Shown: positions 8,426 through 16,389, counted from the first letter of the stretch. The stretch is DNA of 33,427 nucleotides from Spirochaetia bacterium (GCA_017535435.1 JAFXTY010000007.1:1-33427), one strand, 5' to 3'. The notes: generated from the letters alone by a model not told the origin. Translations and numbers: made by a program.

Positions 8426-9652
8426 ATGGGCAAGAAAGTATCAGAAAAGAAAGAGATGACAGACAAGCAGAAGAAGGTCAAGGCCATTCTTGAGAAACTG
8501 CAGAATCTGCAGGGGCTGCTTGTTCAGCGCTATAAGATAGAACAGGAACTGGAGGAGATTCCAAAGGCTATTCTGAAAGACAAAGAGGTTCTTGTCAGAA
8601 TGAAGAAACAGTTCGATGATGACTCTGAAGCTTTGGAAAAACGGCTGCTCAAGGTCAAGGACCTCCGCTACCAGCTGCAGGATGCCGAGGAAAAGCGGCA
8701 GCGCTACGAGCAGAATATGGAGGAGGCCAAGACTCAGAAAGAGTATGAGGTTCTGGATAAAGCCATCAAAGAGGCTATTGCAGAGGAACAGCAGCTGAGG
8801 AAAGACCTTGTGAGAGAGGATAAGGAGACTGCAGAGCAGAATATGAAGATCGAGGCTCAGCAGAAACTTATCGATGGCCAGGCAGAGGAAATCCGCATTA
8901 AAGAGGAAGAGACTCAGAGCAAGAGCGATGCCAAGAAGCAGGAGCTTGAGGCAATAAAGTCAAAGATTCAGAACGTCCTTGAGAAAGAGAACAAAAATGG
9001 TTCTGCAACTATCGGCGAAGAGCTTCTTTTCAAGTTCGAGCGTATCATCAAGAGCCGTGGAAAAGGAATTGTATCTGTAGGAGTCCTGGTTGACAAGGAT
9101 AAGAAAGAGAAGGATGAGGATTCCGAAGATGGCAAGGAAAAAGAGAAGATCAAGGCATTCATCTGTTCAGAATGTCACATGGTGCTTCCTATCCAGTTTG
9201 TGAACGATGTCCACCGCATGGATTCCATCATGTTTTGCCCATATTGCAGCAGAATCCTCTTCTTTGACGATAAGATCAACGATCAGTTCAGCAATGCAGA
9301 TATATCAGAGGGCGAGTCCTTCGGCGTATTTGCCGATTCCGGCGACGATGATGACAGCAACGCAATCGATGACTTCGAGGAAAATGAAGATATCACCAGC
9401 ACCGAGGGCGACGACGATGCTGTATTTGGCGACGATGACGAAGCAGTTTTCGATGATGAGAATGCAGAAGAAGAGAACGAGCTTTTGAACGAAGAAGGTG
9501 CTGAGTTCGGCGAAAATCCAGAAGAATACGACGAGAATTCCGAAGAGGAAGATGAAGAGTCAGAAGATTCTGATGATGAGGATGAGGACGAGGATCCAGA
9601 CGCCGATTATGACGACAGCGATGATGATGACGACGACGAGGACGAGGAGTAA
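8426..9652 (+). CDS. Coiled-coil zinc-ribbon protein with long acidic tail
   Basis: A 408-residue protein of the C4-type zinc-ribbon family (CT398/YbiI-like group; function not established). Residues about 10-185 are a long antiparallel coiled coil rich in Lys/Glu/Gln. The zinc ribbon uses Cys247, Cys250, Cys271 and Cys274 (CSECHMVLP...FCPYC). From about residue 290 to the end the chain is extremely Asp/Glu-rich and ends in an almost uninterrupted acidic run, which is far longer than the usual roughly 240-residue family member. GGAG lies 10 nt before the ATG, 11 nt after rpoD. The same gene follows rpoD in treponemes as I recall. A role near RNA polymerase or nucleic acids is only inference. 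Confidence 0.8.
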   Translation: MGKKVSEKKEMTDKQKKVKAILEKLQNLQGLLVQRYKIEQELEEIPKAILKDKEVLVRMKKQFDDDSEALEKRLLKVKDLRYQLQDAEEKRQRYEQNMEEAKTQKEYEVLDKAIKEAIAEEQQLRKDLVREDKETAEQNMKIEAQQKLIDGQAEEIRIKEEETQSKSDAKKQELEAIKSKIQNVLEKENKNGSATIGEELLFKFERIIKSRGKGIVSVGVLVDKDKKEKDEDSEDGKEKEKIKAFICSECHMVLPIQFVNDVHRMDSIMFCPYCSRILFFDDKINDQFSNADISEGESFGVFADSGDDDDSNAIDDFEENEDITSTEGDDDAVFGDDDEAVFDDENAEEENELLNEEGAEFGENPEEYDENSEEEDEESEDSDDEDEDEDPDADYDDSDDDDDDEDEE

Positions 9653-9665
9653 GTAAATATATTTC

Positions 9666-10009
9666 AGCAGGTCTTGTTATCGCCTGCGCTGTAAAGGTGC
9701 AGGAGGAAAGTCCGGGCTCCATAGAGCATGATGCCAGCTAACGGCTGGACCTGCGGTTTTCCGCAGGATAGAAAGTGCCACAGAAAATATACTGCCTGTC
9801 TGGTTTCCGGACAGGTGATGGTGAAAAGGTGGGGTAAGAGCCCACCGGGCAGCTGGCGACAGATGCCGCATGGCAAACCTCATCAGGAGCAAGGCCAAAG
9901 CAGCAGAGAGTGGCTCGCTCTTATCTGCGGGTAGGCTGCTATAGAAATCTGGCGACAGGTTTCATAGACAGATGATAACACAAGACAGAACTCGGCTTAT
10001 AGACCTGCT
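9666..10009 (+). ncRNA. rnpB: RNase P RNA, bacterial class A-like
   Basis: The catalytic RNA of RNase P, which matures tRNA 5' ends. The diagnostic conserved core GAGGAAAGTCCGGGCTCC is at about 9703-9720, and its partner segment ACAGAACTCGGCTTATAGA closes the 3' side. The ends form helix P1: AGCAGGTCT (9666-9674) pairs exactly with AGACCTGCT (10001-10009), followed by a T-rich run that can act as terminator. Also visible are the GGTAAGAGCCCACCGG and GGCAAACC segments of the specificity domain. It begins 13 nt after the zinc-ribbon gene stop, with no obvious promoter of its own, so it may be processed from the upstream transcript or driven from inside that gene. No protein gene is present in 9653-10033. 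Confidence 0.96.
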
Positions 10010-10033
10010 TTATTATTTTTTGGAGCATAGGAT

Positions 10034-10912
10034 TTGAAGAAAAAGATTTTTATTGCAGCTGCAATAGTGATCGGTCTTTTATTTTTCTTTATAGGCCTGC
10101 AGAACCGGACAGTGCATCTTCCTTTTGCCGATGAAGGTGTCTCCTATTCCGAAATGTGGGAAAAGAAACAGTATGCCCAGATTATAGAATATGGTGGCAC
10201 TGTGCTTGAGAAAAATCCTATGGACAGGAATGCTCTGATCTTTGTCGGGTATTCCTACTTCTTTCAGGGAATCTCAATCCTGGATATGGAGGAACGCAAT
10301 TCCTGCATGGAGAAAGCAGTGGTCCTCCTTCGCCGTGCCCTCCTTACCGAAGGGAAGGAGAATGCCGATGTCATGTATGTGCTGGGCAAGGCCTATTATC
10401 ACATGGGCTTCTATTACTGCGACCTGGCTGTCAAATATCTTGATGCTGCACTTAAGAAGGGATGCGACAGCAAGGATATCTATGAATATCTGGGACTGGC
10501 ATATTCCAAGCTGGACATGTCCGACCATGCTGTGGAGAACTTCGAGAAGTCCCTTGAGGTCAACCCTTCGGATATCCTGATTCTCACTCTGGCTCAGGAA
10601 TATATTAAAGCCGGCAATATGGAAAAAGCTGGCTACTATCTTGATAAAGCCGGTTCCGGCGACAACGCAGTGCTGAAGGAAAAGAGCCTTCTTCTCAAAG
10701 GGCAGCGCTATCTGGGGCTTAAGGAGTATGATAAAGCCCTGGAAAGCTTTTCCAGAGTGCTGGAGATCAATCCTGGTTCTGCCGACGCTTATTACTATAC
10801 TGGCGAGGTGTATGAAGCCCGGGGGGATCTGCAGAAGGCCAGGGCCCAGTGGCGTAAAGCCTACAACCTGAACCCGGAGCATTATAAATCCAAGCTCAAA
10901 TTATTCAAATAG
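10034..10912 (+). CDS. Membrane-anchored tetratricopeptide-repeat protein
   Basis: A 292-residue protein with an N-terminal signal anchor (about residues 3-22, KIFIAAAIVIGLLFFFIGLQ) and at least five TPR-like helix pairs, such as YVLGKAYYHMGFYYCDLAVK, EYLGLAYSKLDMSDHAVENF and AYYYTGEVYEARGDLQKARA. It should be tethered to the inner membrane with the repeats in the periplasm as a protein-binding scaffold. The start is TTG at 10034, supported by GGAG 8 nt upstream and by the KKK-hydrophobic start typical of an anchor. It follows rnpB by 24 nt and converges on nrdG, 2 nt away, with no clear terminator between. I recall a TPR gene at this place in treponemes. Its partner is unknown. Confidence 0.8.
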   Translation: MKKKIFIAAAIVIGLLFFFIGLQNRTVHLPFADEGVSYSEMWEKKQYAQIIEYGGTVLEKNPMDRNALIFVGYSYFFQGISILDMEERNSCMEKAVVLLRRALLTEGKENADVMYVLGKAYYHMGFYYCDLAVKYLDAALKKGCDSKDIYEYLGLAYSKLDMSDHAVENFEKSLEVNPSDILILTLAQEYIKAGNMEKAGYYLDKAGSGDNAVLKEKSLLLKGQRYLGLKEYDKALESFSRVLEINPGSADAYYYTGEVYEARGDLQKARAQWRKAYNLNPEHYKSKLKLFK

Positions 10913-10914
10913 CT

Positions 10915-11604
10915 TCAGTCCATATTCCGTAATTTAAGAGGTATGCCGGCAGAGCGCACTATGTCTGCCATCTGGTGCAGCTGCTGGTTTGTGTATGTAT
11001 CCTGGGTGAAATCCGGATCCAGAGTGTGGCCCGGCACATAGCCTGCCAGGACGTAATACTGGGCCCCAGAGAGCAGTTTGCAGATATTCTGGATATCTTC
11101 TATGTCAACAATGCCTGGCGCCACTGTAGTGCGGAATTCGTGCTCTATACCAGATTTTTTTATTATCTCAATCGAAGCTTTTATTTTATCCGGCAGGGTT
11201 GCATCGTTGGTGGGGGAGAGCATGGGATACTTTTCAGGCACTGTCTTTATGTCCATGGCTATAAAGTCTGGCTTGAGAGCAAGTATGCGGTCTGGGAATG
11301 TGCCGTTTGTATCGAGTTTGACCAGATATCCCATACCCTTGATTGCCTTGACCAGCTCGCCCAGGTCGTCGTGCACAAGGGGCTCGCCACCGGATATGCA
11401 GACACCCTGCAGAAGGCCCCGCCTCTTCTCCAGATATGCCAGGATCTCATCCAGGCTCACCAGGTCGTCGGCGGTGTTCAGAACCAGCGCCGGGTTATGG
11501 CAGTAGGGGCAGCGTAAATCACATCCCGACAGGAAAAGAGCCGCAGCCACCTTGCCGGGATAGTTTATACGAGTTGTCTTTATGAAGCCTGCGCTTTTTA
11601 TCAC
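10915..11604 (-). CDS. nrdG: Anaerobic RNR-activating radical SAM protein NrdG
   Basis: A 229-residue radical SAM enzyme that installs the glycyl radical on the class III ribonucleotide reductase. The [4Fe-4S] motif GCDLRCPYCHNP (CxxxCxxC, about residues 28-38) is near the N-terminus, followed by the ISGGEP SAM-binding motif near residue 71 and KLDTNGT near 97. The start is GTG at 11604, one nucleotide after the stop of the preceding thioredoxin-fusion gene, so the two are coupled. It is the last gene of the nrdR-nrdD-thioredoxin/glycyl-nrdG operon. Because the NrdD here lacks the glycyl loop, the protein it modifies is likely to be the small fusion protein next door. Confidence 0.93.
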   Translation of the reverse strand: MIKSAGFIKTTRINYPGKVAAALFLSGCDLRCPYCHNPALVLNTADDLVSLDEILAYLEKRRGLLQGVCISGGEPLVHDDLGELVKAIKGMGYLVKLDTNGTFPDRILALKPDFIAMDIKTVPEKYPMLSPTNDATLPDKIKASIEIIKKSGIEHEFRTTVAPGIVDIEDIQNICKLLSGAQYYVLAGYVPGHTLDPDFTQDTYTNQQLHQMADIVRSAGIPLKLRNMD

Positions 11605-11605
11605 G

Positions 11606-12103
11606 TCAGACAGCCTGAGCTACAGGAGCCTCCAGTTTAGCCTTGATCTCCTTTACACTGTATGCTCTGTAAAGCTCTTTTCCTGCTGCGTCAAAGAAGA
11701 TCACGGTAGGAACTGCGAATACATTGTATTCCCGTGCCTTCTCCAGGCCTTCTGCAGTGTCCACCACATATCCGGTGTGCTTGATCTCAAGCTTCTCCAC
11801 ATACTCTTTAACTGCAGGGCAGTTAGGGCATGTCTTCTTTGTGAAGTAAATGAAGGATGCCGGAGCGTCAGATGCGACAGGAGCTGCTGCTTTTGCCTCT
11901 TCTTTTGCAGCTGCGGCGAAATCCGGCTCAAAACATACTCTCTGCTTGAACTCTGATTTCTTTCCCTTGTTCCAGTTCTTCACTGCTCTGTAGTATCCTA
12001 CGATTCTTGTATATACTTCTGTCTCTCTTCCTTTTACGTTTGCAAGTTCTTCCTTGCACTCTGCAATCTCTCTGTCGATTGCTTCTACAGTTCTGTTTGC
12101 CAT
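11606..12103 (-). CDS. Glycyl-radical tail of class III RNR fused to a thioredoxin-like domain
   Basis: A 165-residue two-domain protein. Residues about 26-55 (RETEVYTRIVGYYRAVKNW and on through NKGKKSEF) look like the C-terminal glycyl-radical loop normally carried by NrdD, with Gly36 in the RxVGY motif as candidate radical site. After an Ala/Glu-rich linker (about 59-82), residues 83-165 form a thioredoxin/glutaredoxin-like domain with active site CPNC (92-95) and a cis-Pro motif FAVPTVIFF. The N-terminus (about 1-25) is a charged helix. AAGGAG lies just upstream of the ATG in the 19-nt gap after nrdD. Inference: it is a separate radical-bearing and electron-donating subunit of the reductase. 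An alternative is a paralogous tail with only a repair role, but the upstream NrdD has no tail of its own. Confidence 0.82.
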   Translation of the reverse strand: MANRTVEAIDREIAECKEELANVKGRETEVYTRIVGYYRAVKNWNKGKKSEFKQRVCFEPDFAAAAKEEAKAAAPVASDAPASFIYFTKKTCPNCPAVKEYVEKLEIKHTGYVVDTAEGLEKAREYNVFAVPTVIFFDAAGKELYRAYSVKEIKAKLEAPVAQAV

Positions 12104-12122
12104 TTTATATCTCCTTTTTTAC

Positions 12123-14234
12123 TTACGCATTTACAGCCTGAAGTTCGGCTTTCTCTTTTTCCAATGCTGCGATCCTGCTCTTCAGCATATCCTCCTGCTC
12201 CTTCTTGCACTTTTCGCAGGTGAAGTGCTCACCCTGCAGGTATCCGTGAACAGGGCATACCGAGAATGTCGGGGTGATGGTGAAGTAAGGCAGCTTATAG
12301 TTATATGCAATGGATTTAACCAGGTTCTTGCAGCTGTTCCAGTCGTCGATTGCCTCGCCGATGAAGCCGTGGAATACAGTACCGCCGGTGTAGAGCACCT
12401 GCAGTGCATCCTGATGGTCCAGTGCCTCGAAAATATCAGTTGTATAGTTTACAGGCAGCTGAGTTGAGTTGGTGTAGTACGGATCGGTCTCGCCGGATGT
12501 GATGATGTCCGGATAAGTCTCCTTGTCGTGCTTTGCCAGCCGGTAGCTGGTGCTCTCTGCAGGAGTTGCCTCCAGATTGAACAGGTCTCCGGTCTTCTCC
12601 TGATACTCAGACAGCTTGTTCCGCATGAAGTTCAGGATCTCCACAGCGAACTCCTTTCCTTCCTTGGTGGTGATGTCCTTGCCCATGAAGTTCAGGAGAC
12701 ATTCGTTCATACCGCAGATACCGATGGTGGAGAAGTGGTTGTTCAGGTGGTGCAGGTAGCGGCGTGTGTATGGGAACAGGCCTGTTGTCATAAGACGGTT
12801 GATTACCTTTCTCTTGATCACCAGTGACTGTGCGGCCAGATCCATAAGGTTTGCCAGCCTGTTGAAGAACTCGGTCCTGTCGCCTGAGAGATAGCCGATT
12901 CTCGGCAGGTTGATGGTTACAACGCCGATGGAACCGGTGAACTCGTCGGAACCGAAGAGACCGCCACCCCGCTTTCTGAGCTCCCTCTTGTCCAGCTGGA
13001 GACGGCAGCACATGGAGCGTACATCACCTGGGTTCAGGCTGCTGTTGATGAAGTTCTGGAAGTATGGTGTACCGTACTTTGCAGTCATTTCAAACAGAAG
13101 CTTTGCATTTGGAGAATCCCAGTCGAAGCTTCTTGTGATGTTGTAGGTAGGGATAGGGTACTGGAAGCCTCTTCCGTTGGCATCGCCGTCCAGCATAAGC
13201 TCGATGAAGCATTTGTTCACCATGTCCATCTCTTTCTGGCAGTCGCCATAGGTGAAGTCCATCTCTTTGCCGCCTACTACAGCAGGCTTGTCCTTAAGGT
13301 CATCCGGGCATACCCAGTCCAGTGTGATGTTTGTGAACGGTGCCTGAGAACCCCATCTTGATGGAGTGTTGACGCCGAATACAAAGCTCTGGAGTCCCTG
13401 CTTCACCTCTTTCTCGCTCAAATTGTCAGCTTTCACAAATGGAGCGATGTAGGTGTCGAAGCTGGAGAGAGCCTGGGCGCCTGCCCATTCGTTCTGCATG
13501 ATTCCCAGAAAGTTTACAATCTGCTGGATAAGGGTAAGAAGGTGCTTTGCCGGCTTTGATGTGATCTTGTCAGGAACACCGCCCAATCCTTCCTGGATCA
13601 GCTGCCGCAGGGACCATCCTGCGCAGTAGCCTGAGAACATGGAAAGGTCGTGGAGATGGAACTCTGCATTCTTGTGTGCGTTTGCAATCTCCTCAGGATA
13701 GATGTTCTTAAGCCAGTAGTTGGCGGTTATGGTGCCGGAGTTATGGAGAATAAGTCCTCCCAGTGAGAAGTTGACGTTAGCATTCTCATTTACTCTCCAG
13801 TCCGACTGTGACAGGTAACCGTCCATAGTGGAGTTTATGTTAAGGAGCATCTTCTGGCTGTCCCGCAGAGCTTCGTGCTGTGCACGGTACAGGATGTAAG
13901 CCTTTGCAATCTTAGGCACAGACTCCATCATAACCATCTCGACGATGTCCTGAATCTCTTCTACTGCCGGTGCAGAGTTCGGATGGCGTCCTGCCATGAA
14001 CTCCCTCAGCTTATCTTCTGTCTTTTCTGTAAGGCGCTCTGTAAGCTCCTTGTCTTCCATCCCCTGAACTGCAGCTACAGCCCGTCCGATGGCGCTGGCA
14101 ATCTTCCATCTGTCATATTTCTCGATGGAACCGTCACGCTTTACAATTCTTTTCACCACAAAAGGTGCGGCTGGTGTCTCCTCAGATTCCAACTGCAGGA
14201 ACTCTTTCCAGTCATTGCTATTCTCAAAAGCCAT
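12123..14234 (-). CDS. nrdD: Anaerobic ribonucleoside-triphosphate reductase large chain, lacking the glycyl-radical tail
   Basis: A 703-residue class III ribonucleotide reductase that makes dNTPs without oxygen. It has an N-terminal ATP-cone allosteric domain (about residues 25-115, FVVKRIVKRDGSIEKYDRWK). Barrel active-site cysteines are visible at Cys204 (SGYCAGWSL) and Cys409/410 (SMCCRL), and the C-terminal metal-site cysteines are in CPVHGY (660) and CEKC (673-676). In usual family members an EVYxRVxGY glycyl-radical loop follows that CxxC; here the chain instead ends in about 27 helical charged residues, and the loop is on the next gene. I chose the ATG at 14232-14234 because GGGAGGGA lies just before it; a longer frame from GTG at 14261 would overlap the nrdR stop and leave that site inside the gene. 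Confidence 0.94.
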   Translation of the reverse strand: MAFENSNDWKEFLQLESEETPAAPFVVKRIVKRDGSIEKYDRWKIASAIGRAVAAVQGMEDKELTERLTEKTEDKLREFMAGRHPNSAPAVEEIQDIVEMVMMESVPKIAKAYILYRAQHEALRDSQKMLLNINSTMDGYLSQSDWRVNENANVNFSLGGLILHNSGTITANYWLKNIYPEEIANAHKNAEFHLHDLSMFSGYCAGWSLRQLIQEGLGGVPDKITSKPAKHLLTLIQQIVNFLGIMQNEWAGAQALSSFDTYIAPFVKADNLSEKEVKQGLQSFVFGVNTPSRWGSQAPFTNITLDWVCPDDLKDKPAVVGGKEMDFTYGDCQKEMDMVNKCFIELMLDGDANGRGFQYPIPTYNITRSFDWDSPNAKLLFEMTAKYGTPYFQNFINSSLNPGDVRSMCCRLQLDKRELRKRGGGLFGSDEFTGSIGVVTINLPRIGYLSGDRTEFFNRLANLMDLAAQSLVIKRKVINRLMTTGLFPYTRRYLHHLNNHFSTIGICGMNECLLNFMGKDITTKEGKEFAVEILNFMRNKLSEYQEKTGDLFNLEATPAESTSYRLAKHDKETYPDIITSGETDPYYTNSTQLPVNYTTDIFEALDHQDALQVLYTGGTVFHGFIGEAIDDWNSCKNLVKSIAYNYKLPYFTITPTFSVCPVHGYLQGEHFTCEKCKKEQEDMLKSRIAALEKEKAELQAVNA

Positions 14235-14247
14235 ATTCCCTCCCTTG

Positions 14248-14709
14248 TCAGGCTTTCCCACTCAGCTTCTCTATCTCTTTTACAAACTCATCTACGCTGT
14301 TGAACTTTTTATATACAGAAGCAAACCGTATATACGCAACCTTGTCCAGCTGGAAAAGATGCTGTAAAACCAGCTCTCCCAGCTCCTCTGTGGAAATGCT
14401 GGTGGAGTTCTTGCTCCGGTAGTACACTTCATCCTCAATGTCACGAAGTGCTGTCTGAAGCTGCTCCTCGGTCACCGGCCGTTTCTCCAGGGACTTGCGT
14501 ATTCCCCTCTCAATTTTTGACATGTCAAAGAGCTCAATTCCCTTGTTCCGCTTAACCACGGTAAGGGGGTTCTCTTTTATATGCTCATAGGATGTGAACC
14601 GGCCATGGCATGACAGGCATTCCCGCCGTCTTCTGATAGCAGAGCCATCCACATTCTGCTTGCTTTCCACAACTTTGTCGTCTATACTTCCGCAGTATGG
14701 GCACTTCAT
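14248..14709 (-). CDS. nrdR: Transcriptional repressor NrdR
   Basis: A 153-residue nucleotide-sensing repressor of ribonucleotide reductase genes. The N-terminal zinc ribbon is CPYC...RRRRECLSCHGRFTSYE (Cys3, Cys6, Cys31, Cys34), followed by an ATP-cone domain (LTVVKRNKGIELFDMSKIERGIRKS and on) that senses ATP/dATP. The length matches the family. It is first in the nrd operon, so it probably represses itself and the reductase through the box found upstream, overlapping the promoter. The stop is 13 nt before the nrdD ATG. Confidence 0.97.
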   Translation of the reverse strand: MKCPYCGSIDDKVVESKQNVDGSAIRRRRECLSCHGRFTSYEHIKENPLTVVKRNKGIELFDMSKIERGIRKSLEKRPVTEEQLQTALRDIEDEVYYRSKNSTSISTEELGELVLQHLFQLDKVAYIRFASVYKKFNSVDEFVKEIEKLSGKA

Positions 14710-14746
14710 GTCAGCTCATCTCCATTATTGTTATCGTCAATCGACC

Positions 14747-14782
14747 ACCACATATTTAGGGTCAAAATGCGATTTTTTTCAA
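14747..14782 (-). promoter_or_regulatory. nrdR operon promoter with overlapping NrdR box
   Basis: On the minus strand, TTGAAA (14782-14777) and TAAATA (14758-14753) are 18 bp apart. A 16-bp near-palindrome, ACCCTAAATATGTGGT (14762-14747), covers the whole -10 box and matches 11 of 16 positions of the recalled NrdR box ACACTATATATAGTGT. This location would block RNA polymerase when NrdR is bound. Confidence 0.55.
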
Positions 14783-14786
14783 AATA

Positions 14787-14802
14787 TCACATTATATCTT
14801 GA
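14787..14802 (-). promoter_or_regulatory. Possible second NrdR box
   Basis: TCAAGATATAATGTGA on the minus strand matches about 10 of 16 positions of the recalled NrdR box, including GATATA-type core and GTG. It lies 40 bp upstream of the first box (about four helical turns; the usual spacing I recall is about three), and overlaps the last codons of recQ. NrdR sites commonly come in pairs, but this one is weaker. Confidence 0.3.
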
Positions 14803-16271
14803 AGTGCAACCCTTTTTTCAACATTTATACATAATTTTTTATTATAGGTTATTTTAATATAATTTCCCTGGGTTAGCATATGGAGTGCCTCCTGGATTTC
14901 CTTCTCGTCCCAGTGGGAAAGAAGACCCCAGCTTTTGGAGCGGTAAAGTCCTTTCTGGATGTTCTCGGGGGAAAGATTACCTTTTAATATATAAGAGACC
15001 TTCTGGGCTGTTATGTGCCGGTTGTTTCTGCACACCAGGTCCAGTATCTCGAAAAGGCCCTCCGGCACTTTAATCTTCCTGTCGCACACGTCGCAGCCGG
15101 TGCAGAGCTGGCTCTCGTGCTCCAGAATGTGGAGGAGGGCCTTGCGGCGGCATTCCGGGGCGGTGAATATGTGGTATAGCTCCATTCTGCGGCGGGCATC
15201 CGGGGTGCCGGGTTCTGGCTGCTGCTCCGGGACAAAGGGCACCAGAGCCACCGCATAGGCCTGCTTCCTGTCCCTGCCGCCCCGGCCCGACTCCTGCAGA
15301 TAGGCCTCGGCCGAGGAGGGGAGGTCGGCATGGATCACGGTTCGTATATTGCTCTTGTCCACCCCCATGCCGTAAGCACAGGTGGCCACCAGTACCCCGT
15401 CCGCCGACACAAAGAACTTCTCTTCTATCTTTTTCTTCTCTTCCCGGGTGAGTCCTGCGTGGTAGAACCAGACTTCCTGGCCTTTTAAGTGCTTTTTAAG
15501 GCGGCGGGCTGTGATCTCTGTCCCCTCCCGGCTCGAGCAGAAGACTATAAGGGGTTTCTCGGCCTCCTGCACCGCCTTAAGCAGGGCTGCATCCTTGGAA
15601 AGGTAGGGATGGGCGTCGTAGCGTATATTGGGCCGGTCCGGGTCGGCTCTGATTATGTTGGGCTGTATGCCGCCGAATATGATCTCTGCAAAGCGGTCCA
15701 GAATCTCGGCCGAGGCGGTGGCGGTGAAGGCGGTGGTCACTTTAGGCTTGAGATTTGCTACAATCTGCCCCAGCTGGAGGTATGCACTGCGAAAGGTGTC
15801 GCCCCACTGGCTTACAGTGTGGGCCTCATCAATCACTACATGGAATATGTTGCCCTGCTTCACCTTTTCCAGCACCCCGGGAGCCAGCAGTATCTCCGGG
15901 TTGGCTATGACAATCTTCACCTCACCATTCCGTATGCGGTCAAAGGCTTGTTCCCGCTCTTCCTTGAAGAGCCCGCCCCGGAGGATAAGAGAAGGGATGC
16001 CTGCACTGTCCAGCCGCCGTTTCTGGTCTGCCATAAGGGATAGGAGCGGGAATATGATCAGGGTAATACCCTGTGTAAGAAGGGCTGGGAGCATGAAGCA
16101 CAGGGATTTACCAGCCCCGGTGGGGAGAATTACGATCTGGGCCGGGTTGTTCTCCACCGGGTCGGCGGCGCAGTCCAGGATATTGGATATGGTCAGCCGC
16201 TGGTAGGGGAACAGGTATGGTATGCCGAAGTGCTCCTTCGCCACCTGGTTAAGGTAATCTTTTTCTTCCAT
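14787..16271 (-). CDS. recQ: RecQ-family ATP-dependent DNA helicase, short form
   Basis: A 494-residue 3'-5' superfamily 2 helicase for recombination and replication-fork repair. Motifs appear in order: FPYQRLTI (motif 0) near residue 22, LPTGAGKSLCF (Walker A) near 49, VIDEAHTVSQWG (DEAH box) near 145, TATAS near 182, then GMGVDKSNIRTVIHADLP and QESGRGGRDR in the second RecA lobe. The zinc site is CRRKALLHILEHESQLCTGCDVC, followed by a winged-helix-like region. There is no C-terminal HRDC domain, which full-length RecQ proteins of about 600 residues have. AGAAGG sits very close to the ATG. It may be expressed on its own; a clear promoter was not found upstream. Confidence 0.9.
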   Translation of the reverse strand: MEEKDYLNQVAKEHFGIPYLFPYQRLTISNILDCAADPVENNPAQIVILPTGAGKSLCFMLPALLTQGITLIIFPLLSLMADQKRRLDSAGIPSLILRGGLFKEEREQAFDRIRNGEVKIVIANPEILLAPGVLEKVKQGNIFHVVIDEAHTVSQWGDTFRSAYLQLGQIVANLKPKVTTAFTATASAEILDRFAEIIFGGIQPNIIRADPDRPNIRYDAHPYLSKDAALLKAVQEAEKPLIVFCSSREGTEITARRLKKHLKGQEVWFYHAGLTREEKKKIEEKFFVSADGVLVATCAYGMGVDKSNIRTVIHADLPSSAEAYLQESGRGGRDRKQAYAVALVPFVPEQQPEPGTPDARRRMELYHIFTAPECRRKALLHILEHESQLCTGCDVCDRKIKVPEGLFEILDLVCRNNRHITAQKVSYILKGNLSPENIQKGLYRSKSWGLLSHWDEKEIQEALHMLTQGNYIKITYNKKLCINVEKRVALQDIM

Positions 16272-16342
16272 ACCTTCTATTACTCAAAAAAAGTTCATTT
16301 TGCTTTGACTTTCCAGAAAAAAGCCTCAAAAAAGTTACCTTG

Positions 16343-16371
16343 TTGATTTTGAACTGTTTATTATGTATATT
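16343..16371 (+). promoter_or_regulatory. Promoter of lpoB-COG3014-queH
   Basis: TTGATT at 16343-16348 and TATATT at 16366-16371 with an exact 17-bp spacer. The predicted +1 near 16378 would give a leader of only about 12 nt, just enough to hold the AGGAG ribosome site at 16378-16382 before the ATG at 16390. Confidence 0.6.
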
Positions 16372-16389
16372 TTCCTTAGGAGTAATAAC

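Noticed and set aside
9393-9722. Arg/His-rich minus-strand frame and possible short tandem repeat
   Set aside because: It is the complement of the GAT/GAG-rich acidic tail; codon bias for Asp/Glu explains the repetitiveness.
9664-9934. Small protein frames on both strands over 9664-9934
   Set aside because: They lie inside RNase P RNA, whose conserved core and P1 pairing are clear.
12104-12125. NrdD split explained as a sequencing frameshift or premature stop
   Set aside because: The gap holds a proper ribosome site and ATG, and both flanking ends carry extra helical sequence, so a single base error cannot restore a normal NrdD.
14235-14261. GTG start giving nrdD nine extra residues
   Set aside because: It would overlap the nrdR stop, whereas the ATG at 14234 has GGGAGGGA just upstream.
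16363-16389. Upstream ATG for lpoB at 16363
   Set aside because: It lies inside the promoter spacer and -10 box; the ATG at 16390 has AGGAG and gives a normal lipoprotein signal.
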